Shown here: in pieces, positions 1 through 9,594 of the stretch | Numbering within the stretch: position 1 is the first letter of the stretch | Layout of the letters: every line of letters begins with the position of its first letter | Assembly: GCF_040096205.1 (NCBI RefSeq) | Contig: NZ_JBBMFD010000001.1 | Location: 186,001-250,000, forward strand | DNA: 64,000 nt | Reading direction: 5' to 3' | From: Solibaculum_A intestinale | Lineage (GTDB): Bacteria; Bacillota; Clostridia; Oscillospirales; Acutalibacteraceae | Made by a program: the position numbers and the translations under genes | Notes under the pieces: model-generated | Databases searched by the model: none | Seen by the model: the letters and a program-made list of their open reading frames with translations, nothing else | Told to the model about the DNA's origin: nothing

Positions 1-603
1 CTGTTTTATGTGGGTTTCGGCTATTTGGCGGGCAGCATTTTGTTCGCCCATGTTTTTGGCTATCTGCTCGGGAACAAAAATGTGACCGAAGAGAGCAGGG
101 ACCATAACCCTGGGACTGCCAATGCCTTTGTGTACGGCGGATTTTGGTGCGGTGCCCTCACCTTGTGCGGCGATTTGGCAAAGGGCTTCTTCCCGGTGTT
201 TCTCTACTTGGGCGGAACTCCCTTATCGGATTGCAGTTTCGCAGTATCCTTCGTGCTTCTCGCGCCGGTGGCCGGTCATATTCTGCCTTTGTTTCACCGG
301 TTTCGCGGCGGAAAGGGAATCGCGGTGTCCTTCGGCTGCCTCTTAGGGCTCTTTCCGACGCTCTTGCCCCTGGCGATCTTGGCCTGTACCTTTCTGTTTT
401 TCTCCCTGATTTTAAAGGTTTCTCCAAACTACCACAAGACTCTGTGGACCTATACCGCATCTGCCCTGCTGATGCTGGTGTTTGTCAAAGAACTGCCGGT
501 GGTCGTCGGCTATGCGGGAATAGCGGCTTTGATTGTGGCAAAGCTTCTGACCAGCTCGGAAAGAAAGGAAAAGTGCAGGGTGAGGTTTGTATGGAAGCAT
601 TGA
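1..603 (+). CDS. plsY: PlsY-like glycerol-3-phosphate acyltransferase, 5' end cut by window
   Basis: This membrane protein resembles PlsY, which transfers an acyl group from acyl-phosphate to glycerol-3-phosphate in the first step of phospholipid synthesis. The frame is open from base 1, so the true start is probably upstream; the GTG at 10 is only the first start codon in view. Family motifs are visible: a GS near the N-terminus in a membrane segment, HNPGTAN (family GSGNxGATN, here lacking the usual GS), and RGGKGIAVSFG (family GGKGVAT). Several hydrophobic segments fit the usual five to seven membrane passes, and about 200 residues is the normal family length. It overlaps the next gene by 13 bases, which suggests co-translation with a glycolipid glycosyltransferase. 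Confidence 0.85.
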   Translation: MFYVGFGYLAGSILFAHVFGYLLGNKNVTEESRDHNPGTANAFVYGGFWCGALTLCGDLAKGFFPVFLYLGGTPLSDCSFAVSFVLLAPVAGHILPLFHRFRGGKGIAVSFGCLLGLFPTLLPLAILACTFLFFSLILKVSPNYHKTLWTYTASALLMLVFVKELPVVVGYAGIAALIVAKLLTSSERKEKCRVRFVWKH

Positions 604-1739
604 TTTTGTCCTGCAGCACGGGCGGAGGCCACAATGCCGCAGGAAAAGCCGTAGCGCAGGCGCTGGAAAGCCGGGGCCATCACGTTACGATTATGGATCC
701 TTATCAATTGGCAAGCGACGGGCTTGCCCTAACCGTAGGAAATATGTATATCAAGCTGGTGCAGAAAGCGCCGCGCTTATTTGGATTTGTCTATTTTTTA
801 GGAAGCATGGTGAGGCGGATCCCGGGCCATTCTCCAGTTTATTGGATCAATGGGAAAATGACTGACCGCATGGAAGAATATTTGCAGCAGCATTCCTTTG
901 ATGTGATTATCATGCCGCATATTTTTCCAGCTGAAATTCTCGGCCATATGAAAAACAGCGGTATAACGCTGCCGGCCACCATTTTTGTGGCTACCGATTA
1001 CGCCTGCATCCCTTTTACTGAGGAAACGGCATGCGATTATTATGTGATCCCCTCACCGGAGCTGAAAGAGGAGTTTTGCGGCAGAGGGATACCGGAAGAA
1101 AAGATTATGCCGCTTGGCATTCCTGTGAGGGATGAGTTTTTACAGGAAAAGGACCGGGACCGGGCCCTTAAAAAGCTGAATCTTCCCAAAGACAAACGGT
1201 ATTTTCTACTGTCGGGCGGCAGCATCGGGGCGGGGAAGATCGCGTCCTCCATCCGGTGCCTGCGGCGGTATCTGGAAAAAAACCGCGACTGCAGACTGGT
1301 AGTAATCTGCGGCAATAACCTTCGGCTCTACCGCCGGCTGACTAAGAAATACAAATTGGACGAGCAGCTGCTGATTTTGCAGAGCACGCCTTACATCGCG
1401 GATTATATGAAAGCGTGCGACGCCTTTCTTTCCAAGCCGGGCGGCCTTTCCTCTACGGAAGCGGCCGTGCTGGAGATTCCGTTGGTTCACATTTCCCCGA
1501 TTCCCGGCTGCGAGAAGAAAAACGCTGCCTTTTTTGCGAAACGGGGGATGAGCGTGCCGGTGGCTAAGCCTGGAAAAGAGTTGCTGAAAGCCATCGAAGG
1601 GCTCAAGGACGCGCAGGCGGTAGAGCGGATGCGGGAAAACCAGGGACGGTTTATCAGTCCCAGGGCGTCCGAGGAGATTTGCCGTCTGGCGGAGAGCCTG
1701 GCGAAAGAAAGCGCGGAAGAAGAACCGGCTACCGTATAG
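591..1739 (+). CDS. MGDG synthase/UgtP-type diacylglycerol glycosyltransferase
   Basis: A 382-residue glycosyltransferase of the MGDG-synthase/UgtP (GT28) type. Such enzymes transfer a sugar from a UDP-sugar to diacylglycerol at the inner membrane face. The N-terminal domain starts with SCSTGGGHNAAG (residues 7-18), the family's glycine-rich acceptor loop. The C-terminal half carries a Rossmann-like donor domain with LLSGGSIGAGKI and the donor-site stretch SKPGGLSSTEA. The ATG at 591 puts this motif at the N-terminus as in the family; an open frame continues upstream through the plsY gene but is a shadow. Overlap with plsY argues for a small glycerolipid operon. The exact sugar and acceptor cannot be told from sequence. 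Confidence 0.85.
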   Translation: MEALILSCSTGGGHNAAGKAVAQALESRGHHVTIMDPYQLASDGLALTVGNMYIKLVQKAPRLFGFVYFLGSMVRRIPGHSPVYWINGKMTDRMEEYLQQHSFDVIIMPHIFPAEILGHMKNSGITLPATIFVATDYACIPFTEETACDYYVIPSPELKEEFCGRGIPEEKIMPLGIPVRDEFLQEKDRDRALKKLNLPKDKRYFLLSGGSIGAGKIASSIRCLRRYLEKNRDCRLVVICGNNLRLYRRLTKKYKLDEQLLILQSTPYIADYMKACDAFLSKPGGLSSTEAAVLEIPLVHISPIPGCEKKNAAFFAKRGMSVPVAKPGKELLKAIEGLKDAQAVERMRENQGRFISPRASEEICRLAESLAKESAEEEPATV

Positions 1740-2023
1740 GCAGGGAAGCTTTCCAGCTTCTTTCTCTAGTGTGGACGAGAAAAATAAGGCGAATTCTCCG
1801 AGAACGCAGACAGGGCCTATTTTCCAATTTACGACTTGCATATAATTTGGTATCATTCGGATAGCGATACAGGCTGCCCCAAGCATCCGAAACCGTTGCC
1901 GGAGGAATTTAGGATGAACGAAAAAAGAATGATCCGCGGCGGCATGCGAATCAAGGAGATGATCCATGCGGATGCAAGGCGTATCTGCCTTATTTCGATC
2001 TCATTGGATAAAGAAGGTGCTGT

Positions 2024-2593
2024 ATGAAGGGGTTTGACCGGAAAGACCTGCTGTTTTCTCTCTGCGGTCTCAACTGCGGCTTATGCTCCATGCACTTGGG
2101 CGGGTACTGCCCCGGCTGCGGCGGGGGTGAGGGGAATCAAACCTGCGCCATTGCAAGATGCAGCCTTGCACACGGCAAGGTGGAATACTGCGGTCAATGT
2201 GTGGAGTATCCCTGTAAGCGGTATGAAAATGCACAGGAGTACGATGGCTTTATTACCAGGCAAAACCAACGCAAAGACATGCAAAAGGCAATGACCATCG
2301 GATGGCAGGCTTACCAGGCTGAACAGGAAGAAAAAGCAGAAATCCTGCATGAGCTTTTGGAGCAGTATAACGATGGACGACGCAAGACTTTCTACGGTGT
2401 GGCGGTAAACCTTTTGGAGCTTGCAGATTTAAGAGATATCAGAAGACGGCTCCGGGAAACGGCGTCTCTGCCCTTAAAGGAAAAGGCTGCACAGGCGGCG
2501 GCACTGTTACAGGAGACAGCCGAGAAGCGCCGGGTAGTGCTCAAGCTGAGAAAAAAACCGCCCGAAGAGAAGCGGGCGGATAAAATGCGGTAA
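2024..2593 (+). CDS. DUF3795 cysteine-rich protein
   Basis: A 189-residue protein whose first 75 residues are rich in cysteine: CGLNCGLC, CPGCGGG, CAIARC and CGQCVEYPC. This matches the DUF3795 family, thought to bind zinc or an iron-sulfur cluster but with no assigned function. The C-terminal 110 residues are charged and probably helical. A hairpin (CCGCCCG, 8-base loop, CGGGCGG, 2559-2580) lies inside the 3' end, and a clear terminator follows at 2639. It appears to be a single-gene unit. Function unknown. Confidence 0.75.
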   Translation: MKGFDRKDLLFSLCGLNCGLCSMHLGGYCPGCGGGEGNQTCAIARCSLAHGKVEYCGQCVEYPCKRYENAQEYDGFITRQNQRKDMQKAMTIGWQAYQAEQEEKAEILHELLEQYNDGRRKTFYGVAVNLLELADLRDIRRRLRETASLPLKEKAAQAAALLQETAEKRRVVLKLRKKPPEEKRADKMR

Positions 2594-2638
2594 CCTTAAG
2601 GCAAAATTTCTATATAAACTTGAGAGCTTGTTTGATTA

Positions 2639-2672
2639 AGCCGGAAACCGACTGGTTTTCGGCTCATTTTTA
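2639..2672 (+). terminator. Rho-independent terminator after DUF3795 gene
   Basis: AGCCGGAAACC (2639-2649) pairs with GGTTTTCGGCT (2654-2664) around a GACT loop, with one G-T pair, and is followed by CATTTTT. It ends the DUF3795 transcript and isolates it from the signalling operon. The remaining sequence between 2594 and 3038 holds the promoter below and a leader of about 160 bases in which I recognise no known riboswitch. Confidence 0.75.
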
Positions 2673-2844
2673 TCTTCAGCAAGTGTCAGGGCAGAAACGT
2701 GCGGCAACTCTGGAAATCAGGAAATCGGACGGTATATTTGAATGCGGTGATCCGGGGTCACAGAACGTGCCGCGCCTTGCTGTGATTGGTCCAAGGACAA
2801 GGAAAAGAAGAAAGCAGATTTTCGAAGTAAAATCAGTGTGGACC

Positions 2845-2873
2845 TTGTAATATTCAGGTGATTTTGATACAAT
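2845..2873 (+). promoter_or_regulatory. Predicted sigma-A promoter of the signalling operon
   Basis: TTGTAA (2845-2850), a 17-base spacer and TACAAT (2868-2873) give a good vegetative promoter. Transcription would start near 2880, leaving an untranslated leader of roughly 160 bases before the gene at 3039. Confidence 0.6.
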
Positions 2874-3038
2874 TAACAAAACGTATCCATTAAAACCAAG
2901 CGATTTTCTACATACCGGAGAGAAGCGTTCGGAGAAGGCAGCTGGAAACCAGGACAAAGCGCTGCGGGCCCTGTAAAAGGAATCGGCCGGAAGGCAAGAC
3001 GGTGGACCGGGACCGATACGGGATTGAAGGAGTAAACG

Positions 3039-5627
3039 ATGATTGTACGGAAAAAGATATTGATTGTGGAAGACAATGAAATCAACCGAATGATGCTGTA
3101 CGGAATTTTGTCTTCGGACTATCAGGTTCTGGAGGCGGAAAACGGACAGGAGGCGCTGTCCGTTTTAAAACAGTACGAGGAACAGATTTCTTTGATTCTG
3201 CTGGATATCGTCATGCCTGTGATGGACGGGTATACTTTTTTGTCCATTGTCAAGAAAGATCCTGCGTATTCCTCCATTCCTGTGATTGTCACTACCCAAA
3301 ATGACGGCGAATCGGACGAGGTTGCGGCGTTGTCTCACGGCGCTGCTGATTTTGTTGTCAAGCCCTATAAGGCCCAAATCATCCTGCACCGGGTTGCCAA
3401 CATCATCAACCTGCGGGAAACGGCCGCCATGATCAACCTGGTCCAATACGACCGGCTCACCGGGCTTTACAGCAAAGAATTTTTCTACCGGCGCGCAAAG
3501 GAGCTCATCCTGGCGCACCCGGAGCGCAGCTATGACATTATCTGCTCAGATATTGAAAATTTCAAGCTCATCAACGACGTTTTCGGAATGCCGGCGGGGG
3601 ACCGCCTTTTGCGCGGGCTTGCCGACCTGTATACGACGATGGTGGGCAACCACGGGATTTGCGGCCGATTTAACGCCGACCAGTTTTCCTGCCTGCTGGA
3701 GCATCACTGGGAATACGAGGACGGCGCATTCATTCAGGCTACGGAAACCATCAACACTCTGTCGAGCGCTAAGAATGTGGTGATGAAGTGGGGTATCTAT
3801 TCGGTAGAGGACCGGTCCATCTCGGTAGAACAGATGTGCGACCGGGCGCTTCTGGCCGCCCGCAGCATCAAGGGGCGGTACGGGACATACTTCGCGGCCT
3901 ATGACGACGCGCTGCGCAACAAGCTGTTGCGGGAACAGGCGATCACAAATGGAATGGAATCCGCCCTGGCCCGGGGCCAATTTGAGATTTACCTGCAGCC
4001 GAAATACCGCATCAAGGACGACAGCCTGGCCGGCGCCGAAGCACTGGTGCGCTGGAACCATCCCCAATGGGGAATGCAGTCGCCGGCGGAGTTTATTCCT
4101 CTATTTGAGAAGAGCGGGTTTATTACCAAGCTTGACCAGTTTGTATGGGACAGAGCCTGCGCGGTTGTGCAAAGCTGGGATGAAAAAGGATATCCTCCGA
4201 TTTCGGTTTCGGTCAACGTCTCCAGGGCAGACATCTATAACGCGGACATAGCGGACATCTTGGTAAAAACCGTGCGCAAATACCGCCTGCCTCCTTCCCG
4301 TCTCCATCTGGAAATCACCGAAAGCGCCTATACGGAAAATCCCAAGCAGATCATCGACACGGTGGGACGCCTGCGGGAACTGGGCTTCGTCATTGAAATG
4401 GACGACTTTGGAAGCGGCTATTCTTCCCTGAATATGCTCAACCAAATGCCTCTGGATATTTTAAAATTGGATATGAAGTTTATCCAAGTGGAAACGGCCA
4501 AGCCGGTCAACCAGGGAATCCTGCGCTTCATTATGGGCCTTGCCCGCTGGATGAACCTGAGCGTGGTGGCAGAAGGGGTGGAAACCAGGGACCAGCTGGT
4601 TCGCCTGCGTGAAATCGGCTGCGATTATGTGCAGGGCTACTATTTTGCAAGGCCTATGCCGTGCACGAAATTTGAGACTTTGTTGAGAGAACGCGGTCTC
4701 GCTTCCAAAGCAGAGGAAAGCAGTTCGGTTCGGCCGCTGGGAAAGCGGCGGGGGCAGGTGATTTTGGTGGCCGATGAGGACGAGGAATACCGCGCAGAGG
4801 TACGAAGGATGCTGGAGGGCCGGTACCAGGTGGCGGAGGCCGCCGACGGAGACGCGGCCCTTTCCTGTATGGCAGGCTATGAGTACAAGCTGGCGGCGGT
4901 CATCCTGAGCATGACCCTTGCGAATCCAGACGGATTGTCGGTGCTGGAGGTGCTCCAGAGAGAAAAAGCGGTATGGAAGATTCCGGTGGTCGCCACCGGG
5001 CCGTGGGACAAGCTGCTGGAACAACAGGCGCTGCAAATGGGAGCGGACGACTTTGCCGGCAAACCCCATTCCCAGCTGAGCCTTCTTAAACGGGTACAGC
5101 GGGCTGTGGGAGTCAACTCCTCCTGGGAACGGGAGTGCGCCCTGCGCGACGAAGCGTACCGGGACTATCTGACCGGGCTTCTCAACCGCAGAGGGCTCGA
5201 TTATGCCGTCGAAGCCCTGCGCAAGGAGGACGAGCCTTTGGCGGTATACCTGTTTGACCTGGATAATCTCAAGCAGATTAACGACCAATACGGCCACGTG
5301 GAGGGAGATCAGCTCCTTGTGCAGTTTAGCGGGCTGCTTCGGTCTCATACAAGGGCGACGGATATTCTAGCACGATTCGGCGGAGACGAATTCATTGTTG
5401 TCATTAAGCAGATGGGCACGCAGCAAATCGCTCTGAAAAAAGGAGAAGACATCTGCCGGGCGGTACGGGAAAGCTCCTTTGCGAAAGCCATACCGGCGAC
5501 CGCCTCTGCCGGCGTTGCCGTTTGGAATACGGAAGACCCTTTGGATACGATCCTCGAACGGGCGGACGAAGCCCTATACCGGGCGAAAAGAGAGAACAAA
5601 GGCGGGTGCCTGCTGTGGAGAGGATGA
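3039..5627 (+). CDS. REC-GGDEF-EAL-REC-GGDEF c-di-GMP turnover protein
   Basis: An 862-residue soluble protein with five domains. REC1 (residues 5-120) keeps its phospho-acceptor Asp56 in LILLDIVMP. The first GGDEF domain (about 130-275) is degenerate, with RFNADQF at the signature. An EAL domain (about 290-545) has AEALVRW, EITES, DDFGSGYSSL and AEGVET, so phosphodiesterase activity is likely. REC2 (about 570-690) has lost its Asp (VILSMTL). The second GGDEF domain (about 700-862) has an intact RFGGDEF and an inhibitory-site RATD five residues upstream, so cyclase activity is likely. Each domain pair thus has one working and one dead copy. It is the first gene of a coupled operon: its stop overlaps or nearly touches the next start. 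It probably converts phosphorelay output into c-di-GMP levels. Confidence 0.92.
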   Translation: MIVRKKILIVEDNEINRMMLYGILSSDYQVLEAENGQEALSVLKQYEEQISLILLDIVMPVMDGYTFLSIVKKDPAYSSIPVIVTTQNDGESDEVAALSHGAADFVVKPYKAQIILHRVANIINLRETAAMINLVQYDRLTGLYSKEFFYRRAKELILAHPERSYDIICSDIENFKLINDVFGMPAGDRLLRGLADLYTTMVGNHGICGRFNADQFSCLLEHHWEYEDGAFIQATETINTLSSAKNVVMKWGIYSVEDRSISVEQMCDRALLAARSIKGRYGTYFAAYDDALRNKLLREQAITNGMESALARGQFEIYLQPKYRIKDDSLAGAEALVRWNHPQWGMQSPAEFIPLFEKSGFITKLDQFVWDRACAVVQSWDEKGYPPISVSVNVSRADIYNADIADILVKTVRKYRLPPSRLHLEITESAYTENPKQIIDTVGRLRELGFVIEMDDFGSGYSSLNMLNQMPLDILKLDMKFIQVETAKPVNQGILRFIMGLARWMNLSVVAEGVETRDQLVRLREIGCDYVQGYYFARPMPCTKFETLLRERGLASKAEESSSVRPLGKRRGQVILVADEDEEYRAEVRRMLEGRYQVAEAADGDAALSCMAGYEYKLAAVILSMTLANPDGLSVLEVLQREKAVWKIPVVATGPWDKLLEQQALQMGADDFAGKPHSQLSLLKRVQRAVGVNSSWERECALRDEAYRDYLTGLLNRRGLDYAVEALRKEDEPLAVYLFDLDNLKQINDQYGHVEGDQLLVQFSGLLRSHTRATDILARFGGDEFIVVIKQMGTQQIALKKGEDICRAVRESSFAKAIPATASAGVAVWNTEDPLDTILERADEALYRAKRENKGGCLLWRG

Positions 5628-5632
5628 AGCGA

Positions 5633-8600
5633 ATGAAAACGCAAGCAGCGGTTGTTCAGACTGTACAGGATTTCTGCCGTGCCTGGTTTGAAAAGCGTGA
5701 CGCGGATAAGGCGCTTGCGTTCTTTCATGAGGACATAAACTTTGTGGGTACCGGGGAAGAGGAAGCCGCCCAGGGAAAAGCCGAAATGGAACGCTACCTC
5801 CGAGAGGACATCCGGGAAATTCCGGAGCCTTTTTCCGTGGAGCTTTCCATGATCCAGGAGCAGCGAATTACCGAACAGGTAGAAAATCTGTCCGCCCGGA
5901 TGATCCTGAAAAATTCCTTGTACGCCTGGCATCTGCGGGGATTTTTTACGTTGGTTTGCACGTTTGGAAGCTGGCGGATTCAAAGCCTTCACTTTGCCGA
6001 ACCCAGCACAAGCCAGCGGGGGGAAGAGCATTATCCAATGACGTTGGTGATGCAAAATGTGGTACGCCAGCGGCAGGAGCTTTTAAACGATTCCCTTGCC
6101 GGCGGCATGATGGGCGGGTACATAGAGGAAGGGTTCCCGTTTTATTTTGTCAACCGGCAGATGCTGCGTTATCTTGGGTATGAGACCCAGGCGGATTTCA
6201 TCGCAGATATCGGCGGGTCCATCTCCAACTGCATGCACCCGGACGACCGGGAAATGGTGGACGCGGCGGTGGTTGCGCAGATCGAGGAAAAGGGAGAATA
6301 CGTAGTCGAATACCGGATGAAGAAACAGGACGGGTCTTACATCTGGGTGCACGACCTGGGCCGGAAAGTGACGGCTGAGGACGGCAGGGATGCAATCGCG
6401 TCGGTCTGCATCGACATTACGGCCCAAAGACAGGCCCAGGATGAGGTTTTTCATCTATATAACAACATTCCAGGGGCGGTGTTTCGCTGCCGGTTCGACG
6501 CCGATTTCTCCATTATCGACGCAAACGACGGGTTGTTCGAGTTTTTGGGATATACCAGACAGGAATTCGCGGGCATGGGCAACAAAATGTCCAGCGTCAT
6601 ATACCCGGACGACCTGGCGGTAATGGCCGACCAGCTCAACGGGCAGCTTAAGTACGGCAATACCATTCATAACGAGAACCGTCTGATCTGCAAGGATGGG
6701 ACGATCAAGTGGATTTCCATCAAGGCGCAGCTTTTGCCGGAGAAGGACGGGGAGAAGTATTTCTACTGCGTGTTTGTGGACATCACGGAGGAAAAACAGC
6801 TGCAAGAGCGGGTACAGGAGCTTTATGAAAAAGAGCTGGCCTATTTTGCACAGGTCTCCGCCTCGGGAGGCGGAATCCAGGGCCGTGTAAACCTGACGGA
6901 AAATCGAATGGAAAGCTACGTATCCACTGTGGACGCGGCCATTTCCCGGGTGGGGAATACTTATGAGAAGACCGTTGAAAGCCTAGCGGCCTCTGCGGTG
7001 GATGCGGCCTATGGTGAAAAAATACGCCAAGTTCTTGACCGGGAAACGGTATTGTCGGATTTCGCTGCCGGCAAGGTGGACTACCGGTTTGACTTCCTGC
7101 GCCGACGCAACGACGGCGGCCTCTTCTGGGGAAGCACCAGCTTCCGTTCCTGCCTGAATCCGCAGACCGGCGATGTGATTGGCTTTTTGTATACCTTTGA
7201 CATCACCGAACAGAAGCTGCAGGAACAGCTGCTGGATAAGATTTCCCAACTGGATTACGACGTGATTACGGAGATCGACATCCGTCAGGATACCAACCGC
7301 CTGATTTCCTTCCACGAACAAACTAAGGAAACCATTGTGTCCGAAGGACGGTTCCAGGAAGAAATTCGCAACATCGCCGAACGGTTTATGGAGGAAGACT
7401 CGAAAAAGGAATATCTCGAAAAGCTGGATTTTGCGTATATGCAGGACAGGCTGGAAAGAGAGGATTTCTATACCTTCCTGGTGGAAATGAAAGATAGGCG
7501 GGGGAAATGCCGGGTCAAGCGCATCCAGGTGTTCTATATCAGCAAGGAACTGGGCCGGGTGTGCATGGCCCGCACCGATGTAACCGACATCGTGCGCCAG
7601 GAGCAGCGGCAGAAGGAGGAACTGGCTGCGGCGCTGGTGGCCGCGGAGCAGGCAAACGCCGCCAAATCCGATTTTCTTTCCCGCATGAGCCACGAAATCC
7701 GTACCCCTATGAACGCCATCATCGGTATGAGCGCCATCGCGGCCCACGCCATCGGCGACGACGAGCAGGTGGCCGACTGTCTTTCGAAGATCGGGATCTC
7801 TTCGCGGTTTCTACTTTCTTTGATCAACGACATCCTGGACATGAGCCGCATCGAGAGCGGAAAAATGCTCTTAAAGAACGAAAAGATCCCCACGGAGGAT
7901 TTCATCGGCGGAATCAACTCCATCTGTTATGCCCAGGCGGCGGCCAAAGGGGTGGAGTACGAGTGCATCATCGACCCTGTGCTCGACGACTATTATATTG
8001 GCGACGCCATGAAGCTGCAGCAGGTGCTGATCAACATCCTGAGCAATGCCATCAAGTTTACCAGGGAGGGCGGAAAGGTCACCTTTTCCGCCGCCCAGCG
8101 CAGAAGGAGCAAAAACAGCGCGGCCTTGCGCTTTATCGTCAACGATACCGGTGTAGGCATGAGCGAAGAGTTCCTTCCCCATATCTTCGAGCCCTTCTCC
8201 CAGGAGTTCACCGGCACGACCTCCCTCTACGGAGGCACCGGGCTGGGACTTGCCATCTCTAAGAACATTGTGGATATGATGGACGGGAAAATTACCGTGC
8301 GCTCCATCAAAGGCATCGGCTCCGAGTTTACCGTGGACGTAAAACTGGGAATCACCGAGGAGGAAAAGCTGCGCCACAACCAGAAAAAGCAGGACTATCA
8401 TTTTTCTCATCTGAAAACGCTGGTGGTGGACGACGACGTGGCCGTATGCGAAAGTGCGGTGGTTACCTTAAAAGAGATCGGCGTTACCGCCGAGTGGGTG
8501 GACAGCGGGCCCAAGGCCATCGACCGGGTGAAGGCCCTTTGGGAGACCGGCAGCTATTACGATATGCTCCTCATCGACTGGAAGATGCCGGAGATGGACG

Positions 8601-9220
8601 GGATCGAAACAGCCCGCCGGATTCGGGCGGTTGTGGGGCCGGAGGTCACCATCATCATCATGACCGCCTACGACTGGATCGCCATCGAGCATGAGGCGAA
8701 GCTGGCGGGCGTAAACCTTTTGATGAGTAAGCCCATGTTCAAATCCTCTTTGGTTTCCGCCTTTACGAGGGCCCTTGGGGAAAAGGAAGAGCTCACGCGC
8801 CAGGAGGAGCCTATGGACTATGACTTTACCGGCAAGCGGGTGCTCCTGGCGGAGGACAACGCCATCAACACCGAGGTGGCGGTAATGCTGCTGGAAGGCA
8901 AGGGCTTTGTGGTAGACACGGCGGAAAACGGACTTCGGGCCATGGAGCTGTACGGAAAGTCCCAGCCAGGCGATTACGACGCGATTTTGATGGATATCCG
9001 TATGCCTATTATGGACGGCCTGGCCGCAGCCAACAACATTCGTCATTTGAGCAACGCCGATGCAAAGGATATTCCCATCATCGCCATGACGGCCAACGCC
9101 TTCGACGACGACATTGAAAAAAGCAAGGCGGCCGGCATGAACGCCCATCTGGCGAAGCCCATTGAGCCGGAGCGGCTGTTTCAAACCTTATATGATTTCA
9201 TTTCGGGAAAGGGGGGGTGA
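5633..9220 (+). CDS. NTF2/SnoaL-PAS hybrid sensor histidine kinase with two REC domains
   Basis: About 1195 residues, apparently cytoplasmic because no membrane segment is seen. Order: an NTF2/SnoaL-like domain (about 1-125), PAS domains with PAC-type ends (about 150-270 and 275-395), further PAS-like sensor regions to about 660, HisKA with SHEIRTP (His687), an HATPase domain (DTGVGM, GGTGLGLAIS), then REC1 (Asp982 in LLIDWKMP) and REC2 (Asp1121 in ILMDIRMP). I chose ATG 5633 because GAGAGG (5618-5623) sits nine bases upstream; ATG 5624 overlaps the previous stop but has no spacing for a ribosome site. An open frame reaching back to 5522 is inside the previous gene. The following HPt gene overlaps its stop. 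The ligand is unknown. Confidence 0.9.
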   Translation: MKTQAAVVQTVQDFCRAWFEKRDADKALAFFHEDINFVGTGEEEAAQGKAEMERYLREDIREIPEPFSVELSMIQEQRITEQVENLSARMILKNSLYAWHLRGFFTLVCTFGSWRIQSLHFAEPSTSQRGEEHYPMTLVMQNVVRQRQELLNDSLAGGMMGGYIEEGFPFYFVNRQMLRYLGYETQADFIADIGGSISNCMHPDDREMVDAAVVAQIEEKGEYVVEYRMKKQDGSYIWVHDLGRKVTAEDGRDAIASVCIDITAQRQAQDEVFHLYNNIPGAVFRCRFDADFSIIDANDGLFEFLGYTRQEFAGMGNKMSSVIYPDDLAVMADQLNGQLKYGNTIHNENRLICKDGTIKWISIKAQLLPEKDGEKYFYCVFVDITEEKQLQERVQELYEKELAYFAQVSASGGGIQGRVNLTENRMESYVSTVDAAISRVGNTYEKTVESLAASAVDAAYGEKIRQVLDRETVLSDFAAGKVDYRFDFLRRRNDGGLFWGSTSFRSCLNPQTGDVIGFLYTFDITEQKLQEQLLDKISQLDYDVITEIDIRQDTNRLISFHEQTKETIVSEGRFQEEIRNIAERFMEEDSKKEYLEKLDFAYMQDRLEREDFYTFLVEMKDRRGKCRVKRIQVFYISKELGRVCMARTDVTDIVRQEQRQKEELAAALVAAEQANAAKSDFLSRMSHEIRTPMNAIIGMSAIAAHAIGDDEQVADCLSKIGISSRFLLSLINDILDMSRIESGKMLLKNEKIPTEDFIGGINSICYAQAAAKGVEYECIIDPVLDDYYIGDAMKLQQVLINILSNAIKFTREGGKVTFSAAQRRRSKNSAALRFIVNDTGVGMSEEFLPHIFEPFSQEFTGTTSLYGGTGLGLAISKNIVDMMDGKITVRSIKGIGSEFTVDVKLGITEEEKLRHNQKKQDYHFSHLKTLVVDDDVAVCESAVVTLKEIGVTAEWVDSGPKAIDRVKALWETGSYYDMLLIDWKMPEMDGIETARRIRAVVGPEVTIIIMTAYDWIAIEHEAKLAGVNLLMSKPMFKSSLVSAFTRALGEKEELTRQEEPMDYDFTGKRVLLAEDNAINTEVAVMLLEGKGFVVDTAENGLRAMELYGKSQPGDYDAILMDIRMPIMDGLAAANNIRHLSNADAKDIPIIAMTANAFDDDIEKSKAAGMNAHLAKPIEPERLFQTLYDFISGKGG

Positions 9221-9594
9221 TTGTGGGCGGCTTAAAAGAGTGCCTGGAAGCGTACGGCGCGGATTATACGGCCACCATGGAACGCTTTATGGGAAATGAA
9301 GCGCTGTATCGGAAAATTTTCGACATGTTTTTTCAGGATGAAAACTTGAGGAGACTAGGAGCGGCTTTAAAAGAAGAGGACGATACCGCCGCGTTTGAAG
9401 CGGCGCACACCCTCAAGGGCGTAACGGGAAACATGGGACTGACTCCTCTTTACGATGCGGTCTGCGCTTTGGTGGAGCCTCTGCGCGTCAGAGAACGCAG
9501 GGACGAATACCAGGCGCTTTACCGGGAAATTGAAAGGCAGTTTGAAGCAGTAAAAGCGCTGCACCGCCAGATTAAAGGAGGGGGACCGGCATGA
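9217..9594 (+). CDS. Free-standing HPt phosphotransfer protein
   Basis: A 125-residue four-helix phosphotransfer protein. The motif AAHTLKGVTGNMG contains the phosphorylatable His64 (GTG start counted as residue 1). Such proteins carry phosphate from a receiver domain of a hybrid kinase to another receiver. The GTG at 9217 overlaps the stop of the first hybrid kinase and the gene's own stop overlaps the ATG of the second one, so it is translationally coupled on both sides. A second GTG at 9223 is an alternative start. Neither neighbouring hybrid kinase has its own HPt, so this protein is the obvious shuttle between them and possibly the REC domain at 3039. Confidence 0.88.
   Translation: MIVGGLKECLEAYGADYTATMERFMGNEALYRKIFDMFFQDENLRRLGAALKEEDDTAAFEAAHTLKGVTGNMGLTPLYDAVCALVEPLRVRERRDEYQALYREIERQFEAVKALHRQIKGGGPA

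Noticed and set aside
1836..2027. 63-codon open frame between the glycosyltransferase and DUF3795 genes
   Set aside because: No ribosome site, overlaps the next start, and the product matches nothing I know.
2620..2850. 76-codon open frame
   Set aside because: It runs through the terminator at 2639 and into the promoter at 2845.
2880..3038. Leader of the signalling operon as a c-di-GMP riboswitch
   Set aside because: The conserved GEMM core sequences are absent, although the downstream gene made the idea attractive.
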